Shown piece by piece: positions 63,463-64,000 of a stretch of DNA of 64,000 bases; position 1 is the stretch's first letter, and every line of letters starts with the position of its first letter. The notes under the pieces are model-generated. The model was not told where the DNA came from and did no database searches. It saw nothing but the letters and a program-made list of their open reading frames with translations. This DNA is from CAVTWH01 sp963850915. Its GTDB lineage: Bacteria > Actinomycetota > Actinomycetes > Mycobacteriales > Micromonosporaceae. The DNA is taken from NCBI GenBank assembly GCA_963850915.1, contig CAWKND010000010.1:744001-808000 (forward strand), read 5' to 3'. Both the position numbers and the translations under genes were made by a program.

Positions 63463-63497
63463 GCCCTCCGCCCTCCGCCCTCCGCCCTCCGCCCTCC
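63463..63497. repeat. Heptanucleotide tandem repeat (GCCCTCC)5
   Basis: Five exact copies of GCCCTCC in the 103-bp gap between the divergent mtnA and the next gene, directly upstream of mtnA. The copy number may vary by slippage. Confidence 0.9.
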
Positions 63498-63551
63498 GGT
63501 TCGCGGCCGGCCGGAGCGCGCACGCGGCCGGCCACGGGTAGATTCGGGGCC

Positions 63552-63995
63552 ATGCCGATCTGGGCCGTACTGCTCGTCGTGATCGTCGTCGCGCTCGTGC
63601 TGGGCCTGGTCGGAGCCGCGTTCCTGGCACCGGCCCGGGTGAGCTTCGAACTCGACGGCGGGGTACTGGTCATCGGGCTGGGTGCCGCCGACCGGCTGCT
63701 CTGCCTGCACGGGCCGATCCGACTGCCGCTGGCCCAGATCCGTTCGGTACGAGTGGTCGGGCGGGATGAGGTGTCCCGGCCGGTACTGCGGTTCCCCGGC
63801 TCGTACATCCCGGGCGTGATCACCGCCGGCTCGTACGGGCTGGGCGCGGAGCGCAGCTTCTGGGACGTACGCAAGGCCAGCCGGGTACTGGTGATCGCGT
63901 GCCAGCCCGACGCCGCGTACTCCTCCCTGGTCCTGGAGGTGCCCGACCCGGACGAGGCGGCAGCCCGACTGGCGCACTCGGTGGGCCAGCGGTGA
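63552..63995 (+). CDS. Single-pass membrane protein with PH-like domain
   Basis: 147 residues. One membrane segment (WAVLLVVIVVALVLGLVGAAFLA) is followed by a cytoplasmic or external beta-rich domain (VSFELDGGVLVIGLGAADRLLCLHGPIRLPLAQIRSVRVVGRDEVSRPVLRFPGSYIPGVITAGSY...), the pattern of bacterial PH-like domains (LxxIxxVxVxxR). ATG 63552 ends the leader GGGGCC. The gene ends with TGA 63993-63995, five bases before the window edge. Confidence 0.75.
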   Translation: MPIWAVLLVVIVVALVLGLVGAAFLAPARVSFELDGGVLVIGLGAADRLLCLHGPIRLPLAQIRSVRVVGRDEVSRPVLRFPGSYIPGVITAGSYGLGAERSFWDVRKASRVLVIACQPDAAYSSLVLEVPDPDEAAARLAHSVGQR

Positions 63996-64000
63996 GTGAG

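Overview
The window is 64 kb of very G+C-rich chromosomal DNA from an actinobacterium. Many genes start with GTG, neighbouring genes often overlap by four bases (ATGA/GTGA), promoters read TTGACN-17-NANNNT, and lysC-asd, leuA, dnaX/ybaB/recR and tadA with its partner protein appear in their actinobacterial forms. The gene set and style point to the Micromonosporaceae, but that family assignment is inference. There is no phage, plasmid, IS element or CRISPR array. Most of the window is ordinary chromosome, with accessory and regulatory blocks in between.

Layout. 1-2.5 kb: end of a phosphoesterase gene, tRNA-Pro, and a secreted ricin-lectin/cutinase. 2.5-9 kb: a decayed acetyltransferase, a membrane protein, a solitary MmeI-like DNA methyltransferase without a nuclease domain, a NarL-type two-component system and two membrane proteins. 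9-16 kb: a drug-efflux ABC pair with a divergent TetR and twin operators, a GAF-GGDEF protein, and a DHA2 exporter with its TetR. 16-21 kb: asd, lysC (with an internal beta-subunit start), a lipoprotein, and leuA behind a Leu-rich leader peptide. 21-26.6 kb: a PadR-controlled FtsX-type ABC system, a GH6 cellulase and a secreted HNH nuclease. 26.7-32 kb: two divergent operons around one TetR operator, encoding a glucosamine-kinase-like enzyme and a SIS protein on one side and a glycosyltransferase (frameshifted) and an aldehyde dehydrogenase on the other. 32-38 kb: a complete peptide ABC importer. 38.7-44 kb: recR, ybaB, an MFS exporter and dnaX. 44-49.5 kb: SRP RNA, two tRNA-Ser, a RibD-like reductase, a PNAG-type polysaccharide locus and deoD. 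49.6-57.8 kb: a two-component-system/MacAB-type efflux cluster with two frameshifted membrane-fusion proteins. 57.9-64 kb: tadA and partner, a beta-propeller protein, tyrA, mtnA and a small membrane protein.

Most notable. (i) GGTACC/GTAC is strikingly frequent, across codon positions. (ii) A 15-bp box precedes each of the three transcription units of the MacAB-like cluster and is probably the site of its own response regulator. (iii) The glucosamine-kinase/SIS/UGT/ALDH locus looks like an uncharacterised amino-sugar pathway under one operator. (iv) Three genes carry frameshifts, two of them in Gly/Ser-rich tracts, which may be sequence errors. Functions come from motif and family recognition by eye; no database search was run.
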